DNA of 64,000 nt from Bacteroidota bacterium. Its GTDB lineage: Bacteria; Bacteroidota; Ignavibacteria; OLB7. The stretch lies in assembly GCA_018266795.1 (NCBI GenBank), contig JAFDZV010000013.1, positions 124,001 to 188,000 of the forward strand, given 5' to 3'. A model generated the notes under the pieces. That model saw nothing but the letters and a program-made list of their open reading frames with translations. It was not told the origin of the DNA and ran no database searches. Position numbers and translations under genes: made by a program. Of this stretch, positions 33,890 to 42,590 are shown one piece after another; positions within the stretch are counted from its first letter, which is position 1; each line of letters starts with the position of its first letter.

Positions 33890-35449
33890 CTAGAGATGGA
33901 ACAGCACGCCCCAGCGCAATTCGAAGAAGTCGCCCTTGAATGCAGACTTGTAGGTATCATCCACCCTGTCGCCATCGTGTGAAAGGTCGATGGAGGAAAG
34001 ACTCACGCCGTACCTGTACTGGCTGTATCCAACACCCACGTGCACGCCGATCCGATCGGCCACGAAGCCGATCAGCGAGACGTTCCCCCCCGCCTGTGTA
34101 TGCATCGTCGAGCCTCCGAACGTTCCCTCCAGGTTCACCGCGATGCCGCGGCTTATCGGAAGCCGGTAGTTCGCATAGACCTCGGCAACGCCGATCTGCT
34201 TCGCCTCACCGACCATCGTATTGACGCTCGAGCTCCCTTCGCTCACCGGCTTCATCGACTGGTGCAACATGTTGCCGAAGCCCAGGCGCGCGCCAAGCCC
34301 CACGCTGCCGCCGAAGAATCGGTAGCTGACATCGATGTGCGGATCGGAAAGCGTCGTGTTCGAACCGAGCGGAATGCTGGAGCGGTTGAAGCGCCCGAGC
34401 AGATGGCCGAAGCCGACCTCGAAACCGTTGGAGGTAAGCGCCGAGGCGTGTCCCTGATTCTCATCGAGCGGCGACTGTGTGTTGCTGCTGGAGAGAGCCC
34501 TGGTGACTTCCTCCGGCGTAAGCGGGCGGCCACCATTCTCACCGAGCGGCGACTGTGCGTTGCCGCTGGAGAGAGCTCTGGTAACTTCCTCCGGCGTGAG
34601 CGGACGGGCATCAATCCGGCCGGCTTCGTTCGCCTGCGATGTATCCTTACGCTGGGCATCAGGCTGCTCCAGGTGCTGTACGCCGGAACCCAGGCCGAGC
34701 GAAGAATTGTGGTCCGGCAGGTTCGTGGCCGGGTCCGTGAGACCGTTCTGGGCGGCCGTGCGGGAACCGTTCAGCCCATTGCGAGCGGCAGCATCGTTGC
34801 CTGCCGCATCGTTGGCAGAAGCGCCATTGGCGGGAACACTGTTGGGGAAAACGCTGTTGGCCGGCGCCGTGGCAGCGGCAGGCCGGCGGGTCAGCGCTGC
34901 CGGATTGTCGGACGAGGCCGTGCCGTCTGCAGCATCGGCCAGATTGAGAGCACGATGATCGGAGGCGTTACGCGAGACGTTGGAGCGGATGCCGGCATTC
35001 GCCGCAAGCGCCGGCGACTGCTGGGCCGGCGGGACCACAACCGGAACAACGGCCACCAGCGGAAGGCGCGGTGCCGCGGGCGCGGAGGCGGTGGCCGGCG
35101 CAGAACCGGAATCGCCGGAGCCGGTGGAGAGGTGTGTGGTGCCGAGGATGTAGCCCACAACGCCGGCAAGCACGAAAAGGAGGGGCTTGACAACCCATCC
35201 GATCGTGTAACCGCTTCCCGCTCCGGACGCAGCAACTCCCACCCCACTGATCGCACCCCAGATGGCGGCGTCTTCGTCGTTGGTGAGGTTGCTGGCAAGC
35301 CTGTCGGCCCGCAGCGCCCCCTGCAACGCGATGTGGCGCTGGAAGTCGGTGCGCCGCTCCGGGCTCACCGACAGGCCGTGAAAGAGCTCCGCCGCCCGCT
35401 CGTCCGTGAGCGAGCCATCGAAAAGCTCCTGGATATCGTTCGTCATCAT
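33890..35449 (-). CDS. Anti-sigma-like inner-membrane/outer-membrane barrel hybrid
   Basis: A 519-aa protein with an unusual build. Residues 1-60 are cytoplasmic, helical and resemble short anti-sigma N termini (MMTNDIQELFDGSLTDERAAELF). A transmembrane helix lies at about 85-104 (VVKPLLFVLAGVVGYILG). A long Ala/Asn/Pro-rich, disordered linker runs from about 108 to 335, including two 26-residue repeats (RPLTPEEVTRALSS). A barrel-like domain (about 340-519) has alternating strands and ends in FELRWGVLFHL. The gene is immediately downstream of the ECF sigma gene, as anti-sigma factors usually are. If both ends insert, one chain spans both membranes. The function as anti-sigma is inferred from position and layout. 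Confidence 0.7.
   Translation of the reverse strand: MMTNDIQELFDGSLTDERAAELFHGLSVSPERRTDFQRHIALQGALRADRLASNLTNDEDAAIWGAISGVGVAASGAGSGYTIGWVVKPLLFVLAGVVGYILGTTHLSTGSGDSGSAPATASAPAAPRLPLVAVVPVVVPPAQQSPALAANAGIRSNVSRNASDHRALNLADAADGTASSDNPAALTRRPAAATAPANSVFPNSVPANGASANDAAGNDAAARNGLNGSRTAAQNGLTDPATNLPDHNSSLGLGSGVQHLEQPDAQRKDTSQANEAGRIDARPLTPEEVTRALSSGNAQSPLGENGGRPLTPEEVTRALSSSNTQSPLDENQGHASALTSNGFEVGFGHLLGRFNRSSIPLGSNTTLSDPHIDVSYRFFGGSVGLGARLGFGNMLHQSMKPVSEGSSSVNTMVGEAKQIGVAEVYANYRLPISRGIAVNLEGTFGGSTMHTQAGGNVSLIGFVADRIGVHVGVGYSQYRYGVSLSSIDLSHDGDRVDDTYKSAFKGDFFELRWGVLFHL
34452..34607 (-). repeat. Two tandem 78-bp repeats inside anti-sigma/barrel gene
   Basis: Two direct copies (34452-34529 and 34530-34607) encode near-identical 26-residue units carrying RPLTPEEVTRALSS. 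They differ by a few bases, mostly silent, indicating an old but still conserved duplication. Confidence 0.8.
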
Positions 35450-35497
35450 CGTTATCTCAGCGTCTATCGTATGGCGATACGTTATTGACTTTCATTG

Positions 35498-36082
35498 TCA
35501 CGACCCGCGCAGGTCGTCGAGGCCCCAGGAGAGGCGTTCGCGAAGTATCTCGCGCGCCTTGAAGATCCTGAACTTCACGGTGGACATCGCCTGCCCGGTG
35601 ATGTTCACGATCTCCTGGTACGACCTCCCCTCGTATTCACGCAGCACGAGCGCCTCCCGATAGATCTCCGGAAGGCGCGCGATCTCACTGGCAAGCTGCT
35701 CCTGCAACGCAACATCGTGGTCGGCACCAGCCATTCCACTGTATGCGGCAGATTCATCGAAGCTGGTGTGGTCCTTGGAATCGCGGCGCGCGTTCAGACA
35801 GAGATTGCGTGCTATCGTATGCACCCACCCGGCGAAGTTCGTGCCGGGAATGAAGCGTTCGCGGTTTGTATGGACCCTGATGAAAACCTCCTGCAGTATG
35901 TCCTTCGCGGCATCACGATCGTTCACCATGCGCAGGCAGTAGATGAAGAGCTGCGTCTTGTAGCGATCGTAGAGTACACGGAAGGCCTTCCGGTCCTCCT
36001 TGCGGACGCGCTTCATCAGCTCATCGTCGGAGAGAGTCGTCTCGTCCGATTGCCGTCGTATGAACACGTCAGTAAGAGTCAC
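35498..36082 (-). CDS. ECF-type RNA polymerase sigma factor
   Basis: A 194-aa extracytoplasmic-function sigma factor. Region 2 (about residues 18-85) has AFRVLYDRYKTQLFIYCLRMVNDR, DAAKDILQEVFIRVH and the promoter-melting/-10-binding FAGWVHTIARNLCLNARRD. Region 4 (about 130-185) has RLPEIYREALVLREYEGRSYQEIV, ITGQAMSTVKFRIFKAREIL, the -35 helix-turn-helix. It is the first gene of a four-gene operon with the anti-sigma/barrel hybrid, a lipoprotein and a T9SS surface protein, and likely regulates that operon in response to an envelope signal. Confidence 0.95.
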   Translation of the reverse strand: MTLTDVFIRRQSDETTLSDDELMKRVRKEDRKAFRVLYDRYKTQLFIYCLRMVNDRDAAKDILQEVFIRVHTNRERFIPGTNFAGWVHTIARNLCLNARRDSKDHTSFDESAAYSGMAGADHDVALQEQLASEIARLPEIYREALVLREYEGRSYQEIVNITGQAMSTVKFRIFKAREILRERLSWGLDDLRGS

Positions 36083-36526
36083 GGAAGAACTGCCTCAGTT
36101 GGTTAGCGTCGCGAACTCCGCCAGGGGACATCGTTCAGCTTCGCCGGTATGGCGCGTCGGGCCCGAGACGAAGAAGACCTGATTACGCCGCCATCTTAAC
36201 ACGCCATATCCGCTTTTGTTAGTGAGCAGAGTACGGCACGATGGTTATTTTCCGGCGGGAATCGCGTCACGACACGGAACGGCGCGGGCCCGGATGATGA
36301 ATTTGCGGCTTTCACGGTACAGTTCCTATCTGCTTCCGGCCGGCCCGGCCGGTTTTCGGCCGGCAGGATCCGGGGCACCGTCCGGCGCAACGGGCATCGA
36401 AGGAACAGAGTGATACAGCGGCCCTGGCGGCATCCGCACCGTTCCTCATGTATTATGGGTAATGCACGCCCAGGCTTCGGCGCGGATGCGGATGCATCGC
36501 CGAAGGCGGGCGCAGCGATCAATCAC
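36083..36526. other. Divergent regulatory region, sigma operon and rsmE
   Basis: About 440 bases with no gene. It should hold the sigma-operon promoter (perhaps autoregulated) and the rsmE promoter. GC-rich inverted repeats of CCGGCC/GGCCGG occur near 36338-36362. The frame of rsmE is open to 36410 but without family-like sequence. Confidence 0.5.
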
Positions 36527-37282
36527 ATGCCAGGCTTTCAACCCGACATACCGGCGCTCTTCCTGCCGAAACGATATGGGCGTGACGAGATCGTGACTCT
36601 CGATTCCGATGAGGAACGGCACGCGCGCGCGCTCCGGCTGCGCGCGGGAGATCCGCTGCTGCTGCTGGACGGCAACGGCAGCCGCACAGATGCCGTTGTG
36701 GAACGAATAGACCGGAGAAGCGTGGCGGTTCGCATCGGCGAATCGGTATTGGACGGGGCGGAAGGGAGAACGTATATTGTCTTGGGCATTGGCATTCTTT
36801 CCGATCGAGCCCGATTCGAGTGGCTCGTCGAAAAAGCTGTGGAGCTGGGAGTCCGCGAGATTCAACCACTCGTGACGGCGCGCTCCGAAGGCCGCATCCA
36901 GACTGAACGCACAAGGCGAATCGCCATCGCAGCGCTGAAGCAATCGCAGCGCTCGTTTCTGCCGGCGATCCTTGAACCGCTGCCGTTTGCGCAGATGGTT
37001 GGCAGTCTGAGCCGATTCGGCCACTCCTACATCTGCCACGAAACGGCGTCTCCCTCAGATTCGCTTGTCCGATTCCTGTGCGATAGCGCAGTGCCCCCTT
37101 CGCTTGCGATACTGATCGGCCCGGAAGGCGGCTTCAGTAGCGAAGAGGCCTGCAATGCACAGCAGGCGGGAGCAATCGTTGCTTCGCTGGGCGAAGCGCG
37201 GCTCCGCGCAGAAACTGCTGCGCTCGTGGCACTATCCCTTGCCGCGAGTCTGTCCGATGCACGACCGCGGAATGCCGGGTAA
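36527..37282 (+). CDS. rsmE: 16S rRNA (uracil-1498-N3)-methyltransferase
   Basis: A 251-aa SPOUT-class RNA methyltransferase, RsmE, which methylates U1498 of 16S rRNA. The N-terminal PUA-like part has DEERHARALRLRAGD and LLLDGNGSRTDAVV. The SPOUT part has KAVELGVREIQPLVTARSEGR, SAM-binding LIGPEGGFSSEEA and LGEARLRAETAALVAL, all hallmark motifs with the trefoil-knot arginine. ATG 36527 (MPGFQPDIPALFLPK) fits the family start. The oppF gene begins 60 bases downstream on the same strand. Confidence 0.95.
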   Translation: MPGFQPDIPALFLPKRYGRDEIVTLDSDEERHARALRLRAGDPLLLLDGNGSRTDAVVERIDRRSVAVRIGESVLDGAEGRTYIVLGIGILSDRARFEWLVEKAVELGVREIQPLVTARSEGRIQTERTRRIAIAALKQSQRSFLPAILEPLPFAQMVGSLSRFGHSYICHETASPSDSLVRFLCDSAVPPSLAILIGPEGGFSSEEACNAQQAGAIVASLGEARLRAETAALVALSLAASLSDARPRNAG

Positions 37283-37342
37283 CCGCGGGTCATGCCTCGG
37301 TGTTTGTCGTTCCCTCAGACTCACATTCTCACTCTCTGCCGT

Positions 37343-38374
37343 ATGAGCAACGAGACTCTGCTGGAGGTTACCGATCTCAAGAAGTATTTCCCCATCAAGC
37401 GGGGTCTTCTTGCCAAAACGGTTGGTCATGTCAAGGCCGTCAACGGCGTCACCTTCTCGATCAAGCGGGGCGAAACGCTTGGCCTGGTTGGCGAATCCGG
37501 CTGCGGCAAGACCACAGTGGGGCGCTCGATTCTGCGGCTGGTGGAACCCACCAGCGGTTCGGTGAAGTTCGAGGGACGGGAGGTGACCACGATGGAAGGC
37601 TCCGACATGCGGACGCTCCGTCGCGAGATGCAGATCATCTTCCAGGATCCCTACTCCTCGCTGAACCCGCGCATCACCGTGGGGGGCATGCTGAGCGAGA
37701 TCATCAAGTTTCACAAGCTCCGTTCCAGCGATGAGGCGGTGCAGCAGCGCGTGAAGGAGCTGCTCGATGTCGTGGGCCTGCGTCCGGAATATGCGCGCCG
37801 GTATCCGCACGAGTTCTCCGGCGGCCAGCGGCAGCGCATCGGCATTGCGCGGGCACTTTCGGTGGAGCCGAAGTTCATCGTCTGCGACGAGCCGGTCTCC
37901 GCGCTCGACGTCTCCATCCAGTCGCAGGTGATCAACCTGCTCGAGGATCTGCAGAAGGAGTTCGAGCTCACGTATCTCTTCATTGCACATGATCTCTCGG
38001 TGGTTGAGCATATTGCCGACCGTGTTGCGGTGATGTATCTGGGGGAGATCGTGGAGATCGCCGATGCCGGCGAGCTGTACTCCAATCCCAAGCATCCGTA
38101 CACGCGGGCGCTTCTCTCCGCGGTTCCGCATCCGGACCCGCGGTACAAGCCTCACCGGATCGTATTGAGCGGCGACGTGCCCAGCCCGGCGCGTCTGCCG
38201 GACGGGTGCTACTTCCATCCGCGCTGCCCGCAGGTGATGCCGCAGTGCAAGATGGTACATCCGGAACTAGGCGATGATGGCACGGGCCATGTAACCCGCT
38301 GCCTGCTCTATCCTGAAAGCACGCCGTCGGCAGTGGCCGCCGGCAGCCGACCTATACAGATACAGACGTCGTAA
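37343..38374 (+). CDS. oppF: Oligopeptide ABC transporter ATP-binding protein
   Basis: A 343-aa ATPase of the OppF/DppF type, powering peptide import. Walker A is GESGCGKTT near residues 53-61, the Q-loop [13 protein letters not shown], signature [16 protein letters not shown], Walker [13 protein letters not shown], the H-loop [10 protein letters not shown], and the family's C-terminal oligopeptide-transporter domain with [14 protein letters not shown] (cysteine motif). No permease, binding protein or OppD partner is nearby, so it is a lone component here. Its stop overlaps the start of the next gene (TAATG), giving tight coupling to a T9SS-domain protein. Confidence 0.93.
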   Translation: MSNETLLEVTDLKKYFPIKRGLLAKTVGHVKAVNGVTFSIKRGETLGLVGESGCGKTTVGRSILRLVEPTSGSVKFEGREVTTMEGSDMRTLRREMQIIFQDPYSSLNPRITVGGMLSEIIKFHKLRSSDEAVQQRVKELLDVVGLRPEYARRYPHEFSGGQRQRIGIARALSVEPKFIVCDEPVSALDVSIQSQVINLLEDLQKEFELTYLFIAHDLSVVEHIADRVAVMYLGEIVEIADAGELYSNPKHPYTRALLSAVPHPDPRYKPHRIVLSGDVPSPARLPDGCYFHPRCPQVMPQCKMVHPELGDDGTGHVTRCLLYPESTPSAVAAGSRPIQIQTS

Positions 38375-38901
38375 TGAATCACCTCGAGGGTCATCGGAAC
38401 CGGACTCTTCGGCTCTCCGCGATCGTGGCGGGCGCGCTGCTGTTATTTGCCGTGCCTCCGCTGAAGGCCCAACTTCCCGTGCAGTCCCCGGAGGCGGTCG
38501 ACGCCGCCCGGTTCGTGGCCCCGACGCCAGGCGGCGACGGCATCTCCGACGCTCCGGCCGTGTTCGGCTCTCCCGGCATCCGCGGCATCTCCATGCAGGG
38601 CGATCCCACGGTGATCCAGCCCGGAGCACGTGACTACCTGGAGCCGAATCGCCCCAATCCGTTCGGCCCGATCACCAACGGCACAGAGATCGCCTATGAT
38701 CTCGGCCAGCAATCGCACGTCGAGATCTACATTTACGACTTCTTCTATCGTCGCATTTTGACGCTCATCGACGAAGTACAGACGGCCGGGCGCTACTCCA
38801 TCAACTTCGTGCCGGACGCTTCGCTTCCAAGCGGAATGTACTTCTATGAGTTCAAGACCGATCGCTCGCGCGAGCTGCGGCGGATGATGTACATCCGATA
38901 G
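38374..38901 (+). CDS. Small secreted protein with T9SS/FlgD-like C-terminal domain
   Basis: The 175-aa product has a signal peptide (LRLSAIVAGALLLFAVPPLKAQ, cleavage after KAQ), a Pro/Gly/Ala-rich disordered segment (about 34-90) and a C-terminal Ig-like domain of about 80 residues (PNRPNPFGPITNGTEIAYDL, VEIYIYDFFYRRILTL, LPSGMYFYEFKTD, ending RRMMYIR). That domain is the kind used as a T9SS sorting signal. The protein is therefore mostly sorting domain, with no catalytic part. Its ATG overlaps the oppF stop codon by one base. Whether it is surface-exposed cargo or a scaffold is unknown. Confidence 0.75.
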   Translation: MNHLEGHRNRTLRLSAIVAGALLLFAVPPLKAQLPVQSPEAVDAARFVAPTPGGDGISDAPAVFGSPGIRGISMQGDPTVIQPGARDYLEPNRPNPFGPITNGTEIAYDLGQQSHVEIYIYDFFYRRILTLIDEVQTAGRYSINFVPDASLPSGMYFYEFKTDRSRELRRMMYIR

Positions 38902-39132
38902 TCGACGTTCAGCAGCCTTCGAGCGGCAACCACCCGGCGGTTGTCCTCACAATCGGCACCATGCAAGTCCCCGAAGAGACGGTCGACACGGCAGGTTTGC
39001 GCACCGCTTTCTTCATGTTCTTCCCAGCATCAGCTCTCGGCCTTCGTAGCCGCGCCCCCGGCCGGCAACGCTCCGATGATACATACCAGTACCAGGTTGT
39101 GCCCCGCTCCCGCTGGCCACGTAGGAGTAACC

Positions 39133-41541
39133 ATGCAGCTCTATCGCGTTTGTCTACCCCTTGTCCTCCTCGTTGCCGCGGTGAGTATCTGCTCTGCGCA
39201 GGACCTTCCACGCCCTACCCTTCTGGCGCGTCACAGCGACTTCACGACCGAGGGAACGGAGTTCTGGGTTGTCTTCCAGAAGAACTTCCGCGACTACACG
39301 ACCGATGAACGAACGCAGGCGCAGAAGCCTGCGGACGCGCTTCAGCTGGAGCTTTTCATAACCTCCAGCGAGAACGTCACCGGCTACGTGGACATCCACG
39401 GCCTCGGCTTCCATCAGCCGTTCACCGTTGCCGCCGGCAAGGTGATTTCAATCCCGATCGACACCGCGGCACAGGTTCGAAGCAGTGAAAAGATCGAGGA
39501 CCTCGCCGTACACATCGTGGCCGATCACCCGATCGCCGTCTACGGTCTGAACCGCCGCTACCAGACAACCGATACCTACCTGGCGCATCCGGTGAACGTT
39601 CTCGGCACCAGCTATCGCGCAATGTGCTATGCGTGGCTGCAGAACGATCTGCTTGCGCAGGTTGCCATCATCGGCACGCAGGACAACACGCACGTGAAGA
39701 TCACGCCGTCCTGCCGCACGCAGAAGGGGAAGCCGGGGAAGCAGCCGTTCGAGGTGGTTCTGAATCGCGGCGATGTCTATCAGGTAATCCCGAAATACGA
39801 TCCCAGCACCAAGTCCGATCTCACCGGCTCGCTCATCGAGTCGGACAAGCCGGTCTCCGTGTTCAGCGGTCACAACTGCGCGTACGTTCCGGATCCCCGC
39901 GTGAAGGCGTGCAACCTTCTCGTGGAGCAGTTGCCGTCGATCAAGGCCTGGGGCCGTCAGTTCTTCGTCGGCACGCTTGCCGGCCGCTCCAGCTCGGTGA
40001 TCCGCGTCCTCGCCAACGAGGACAGCACGCATGTGTTCGAGAACAATCATCTGGTGGCAACGCTCGGCGCGGGAGAATTCTACGAGAACAAGAACCAGTC
40101 GCAGCACACCATGGTCACCAGCGACAAGCCGGTGCTGGTGGCGCAGTACTCCAAGGGCTTCGACAACGGTGACGACGTGGGCGATCCGATGATGATCGTG
40201 GTTGCCCCCACGGAGCAGTTCCTTGCAGGCTATCGCATCGCAACACCGGTGCGCGGTTCGTGGCATCATTACATGAACCTGATCGTACCCACACGATCCA
40301 TCGAAACGATGCGGCTGGATGAACAACCGATCGACCGGCGGCAGTTCCGCACGTTCGGCCTGAGTCTGTACTCGATTGCGCAGATCGAGGTTGCCTACGG
40401 CACCCACGTGATCACCGGCGACGAGCCGTTCGGGCTCTACAGCTACGGCTTCGGCTACGACGACGCCGCATACGATGCCTACGGAAACGGCGGCGGCCAG
40501 TCCATGGACCAGGTTATCCAGCTTCCCGATACCATTCCGCCTACGCTCACCTACACAACCACACGCGGCCCCGGACGCGAGGTTGTGATCGCGGCAATCG
40601 CCCGCGACGATCGTGTCAACGACAAGGGTATCGATCAGATCACCGTGCTCGATCATGAGAACGTGAACGCCACGATGCAGAAGTTCGAGCCCGGCGTACC
40701 GCAGGTTCCGATTGCCGTCACCATGCCGGTGCCGCGCCAGAACGCCTACATCCGTCTGCGCCTGCGCGACAAGGCGGGCAACACCAGCACGTTCACGATC
40801 TGCGCCAAGTATGAGCCGCGCGGCGACTCGATGCGCATTACGCTGCTGCACGGAAGCGAATCGTGCGACTTCTCCAACAACTTCCTTCTGGGCGGATACT
40901 TCAAGTACTCCGGTGTGGACAACAACGTGGAGCTTCCGATGAACTCCCCCGCCATCAACAACCCGGTGGTACTGAAGGGGAATCACGGCCAGCCGGTGTA
41001 CGGCTTCGGCGCATACGCGGAACAGTCGTACGGTGGGAACTTCTACCTCACGGGCCGCGTGGGCTTCGACTTCCATGTCGGCAACCTGTTCGGCTACTGG
41101 CCGGACTCGCTCGGCACTCGTGCACAGGATGGCACACTCATCATCGAGGAGTTCCATCTGCATCGCCTCAGCGCGATGCTCACACTCTCCCCCGGAGCGG
41201 AGTACTACTTCGCCGAGCGGAAGGCCTACCTGTTCGGGCTTCTCAACGTGGCTCTGCCGCTCATCACCTCGGAGACCTTCACCCGCACGATTCTGCGTCC
41301 GGGAAACTATGTCTACCAGAACGGCACAGGGACCGAGGAGATCTATTCCGGCAGCGGCCCGTCCGGCCTGGCGGTGATGATCACTCCCGAGATCGGCATC
41401 GGCGCTGCGGTGGAGATTCGTTCCGGGTGGCGGATATTCGGCGAGCTGGGCATCGGTACATCGCTTACGTCCGCATCACCGGGACGTGACTGGACCACCA
41501 GCTATATCACAGGACGCGGTGGCGCCAAGATTCGATTCTGA
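39133..41541 (+). CDS. IgGFc-binding-like protein with C-terminal barrel
   Basis: An 802-aa secreted protein. The signal peptide is MQLYRVCLPLVLLVAAVSI, cleaved after CSAQ. The IgGFc-binding-like region spans about residues 35-430 (EGTEFWVVFQKNF, FTVAAGKVISIPID, VYGLNRRYQTTDTYLAHPVNVL, VSVFSGHNCAYVP, VLVAQYSKGF). The C-terminal part (about 610-802) has outer-membrane-barrel strands (GFGAYAEQSYGGNFYLTGRVGFDF, EYYFAERKAYLFGLLNVALPL, GGAKIRF ending in Phe). GGAG lies 5 bases before ATG 39133. It is a paralogue of the 30799-33153 surface protein but carries a barrel in place of a T9SS sorting domain. It is unlinked to a sigma factor. Confidence 0.82.
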   Translation: MQLYRVCLPLVLLVAAVSICSAQDLPRPTLLARHSDFTTEGTEFWVVFQKNFRDYTTDERTQAQKPADALQLELFITSSENVTGYVDIHGLGFHQPFTVAAGKVISIPIDTAAQVRSSEKIEDLAVHIVADHPIAVYGLNRRYQTTDTYLAHPVNVLGTSYRAMCYAWLQNDLLAQVAIIGTQDNTHVKITPSCRTQKGKPGKQPFEVVLNRGDVYQVIPKYDPSTKSDLTGSLIESDKPVSVFSGHNCAYVPDPRVKACNLLVEQLPSIKAWGRQFFVGTLAGRSSSVIRVLANEDSTHVFENNHLVATLGAGEFYENKNQSQHTMVTSDKPVLVAQYSKGFDNGDDVGDPMMIVVAPTEQFLAGYRIATPVRGSWHHYMNLIVPTRSIETMRLDEQPIDRRQFRTFGLSLYSIAQIEVAYGTHVITGDEPFGLYSYGFGYDDAAYDAYGNGGGQSMDQVIQLPDTIPPTLTYTTTRGPGREVVIAAIARDDRVNDKGIDQITVLDHENVNATMQKFEPGVPQVPIAVTMPVPRQNAYIRLRLRDKAGNTSTFTICAKYEPRGDSMRITLLHGSESCDFSNNFLLGGYFKYSGVDNNVELPMNSPAINNPVVLKGNHGQPVYGFGAYAEQSYGGNFYLTGRVGFDFHVGNLFGYWPDSLGTRAQDGTLIIEEFHLHRLSAMLTLSPGAEYYFAERKAYLFGLLNVALPLITSETFTRTILRPGNYVYQNGTGTEEIYSGSGPSGLAVMITPEIGIGAAVEIRSGWRIFGELGIGTSLTSASPGRDWTTSYITGRGGAKIRF

Positions 41542-41699
41542 GCGGACGCATGTTCGTGGCAGGCCGGCGCCGACGCCGGGAACGCGCACTTCAGGCTCCT
41601 GCGCCCGACAACAGAGACCCTGCAGAACGGCCATCGGCTCGTGCTCCGGCATGATATCGATGGCCGCCTGCCGTTTCAGCATCACGGCAAGGGTCGGCG

Positions 41700-42518
41700 T
41701 CACGACGCGCGGCCTGCGAATGCGCTGCTCACGCGCTGGTGCAGCAATTCGGCGAGAGCGCGAGCGGACTCACGAGGCGATTCGAGCTGCGGCGGCACAA
41801 CCGGTTCCAGGAAGGTGATCGTTGCGTGCACGGAGGGAAGCTTCAGCATGCGCCATCCGTGCGTGTGAAACGGCGGCGCGGGATCGTACCAGTAGACGAG
41901 GTTCCTGTTCTCCGGCGCGAGCGGAACGTTCCCGATGCGCGTGTAGCGGATCACGTACGGCTGCACGGTAAAGCCCGCGGCACTGACGGCGCCGAAGAGG
42001 AACGGCTTGAAGTCGCGCACGGTGTCGCCGGACGACGTGCCTCCTTCCGGGAAGAGCGCTATGCGCACTCCCTCACGAGCTCTCTCCGCAAGGCCCGCCG
42101 ATGACTCCACCGCCGAGCGGATCGAGCTTCGGTCGATAAAGACCGTGCCGGCCAGGCGGGCGAAGAGGCCGATCACCGGCCAGTCCTTCACATCGTGCCG
42201 CGATACGAACACACCACCGACGCCGATGGTTGCAACCAGGATATCCAGATAGCCCACGTGATTGCCAACGAAGACCAGAGCATCCGGCCTTCGCTTCCCC
42301 ACCACCCGCACATGGAGCCCGCAGCAGAAGGCCATCACATGGCCGAAGAGCGGCGTCAACGCCAGCACCACCTTGAACCGCGCGCGGCGGCCGCCAAGGC
42401 TGGCAAGCGCAATCGGAATCGATGTGAGCACAAGCAGGGCAACCGAGGCCAGCAGCAACAGCAGCAGCCGGATCGCTCCGCGCAGCGCGCTCTCGTGTAT
42501 GGGTATGGTCCGGGTCAT
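41700..42518 (-). CDS. plsC: 1-acyl-sn-glycerol-3-phosphate acyltransferase
   Basis: A 272-aa membrane-bound acyltransferase of the PlsC family, adding the second acyl chain in phospholipid synthesis. The NHX4D catalytic motif is present (GNHVGYLD, near residues 80-87), followed by GTVFIDRSSIRSAVESSA (FxxR-like motif) and LFPEGGTSSGDTV, the substrate-binding EGT motif in EGG form. Two N-terminal hydrophobic segments (about 13-35 and 45-65) serve as membrane anchors. It is divergent from the TrmH-type gene 72 bases away. Confidence 0.9.
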   Translation of the reverse strand: MTRTIPIHESALRGAIRLLLLLLASVALLVLTSIPIALASLGGRRARFKVVLALTPLFGHVMAFCCGLHVRVVGKRRPDALVFVGNHVGYLDILVATIGVGGVFVSRHDVKDWPVIGLFARLAGTVFIDRSSIRSAVESSAGLAERAREGVRIALFPEGGTSSGDTVRDFKPFLFGAVSAAGFTVQPYVIRYTRIGNVPLAPENRNLVYWYDPAPPFHTHGWRMLKLPSVHATITFLEPVVPPQLESPRESARALAELLHQRVSSAFAGRAS

Positions 42519-42559
42519 GCGGCGTTTGAACCGTGATCGTGCGGCGTCGTGCGCAATCG

Positions 42560-42567
42560 TACCTTTG
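42560..42567 (+). promoter_or_regulatory. TAnnTTTG promoter element for TrmH-type gene
   Basis: TACCTTTG, followed by CC, matches the Bacteroidota -7 consensus, 23 bases before the ATG at 42591. A TTTG exists upstream but too far away (31 bases) to be a normal -33 element. Confidence 0.45.
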
Positions 42568-42590
42568 CCGCTGTATCAACTGGATCGATC

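Noticed and set aside
34452-34607. The 78-bp repeats considered as a CRISPR-like or mobile repeat.
   Set aside because: Only two copies, directly adjacent without spacers, and both in frame inside one protein.
34040-35488. A 482-codon plus-strand frame across the anti-sigma hybrid gene.
   Set aside because: Arg-rich shadow of the repeat-bearing minus-strand gene; its repeats mirror those of the real gene.
39448-41163. A 571-codon minus-strand frame across the barrel-ended IgGFc-like gene.
   Set aside because: Antisense shadow: low-complexity Val/Arg/His composition, no motif, opposite a gene with signal peptide and paralogue.
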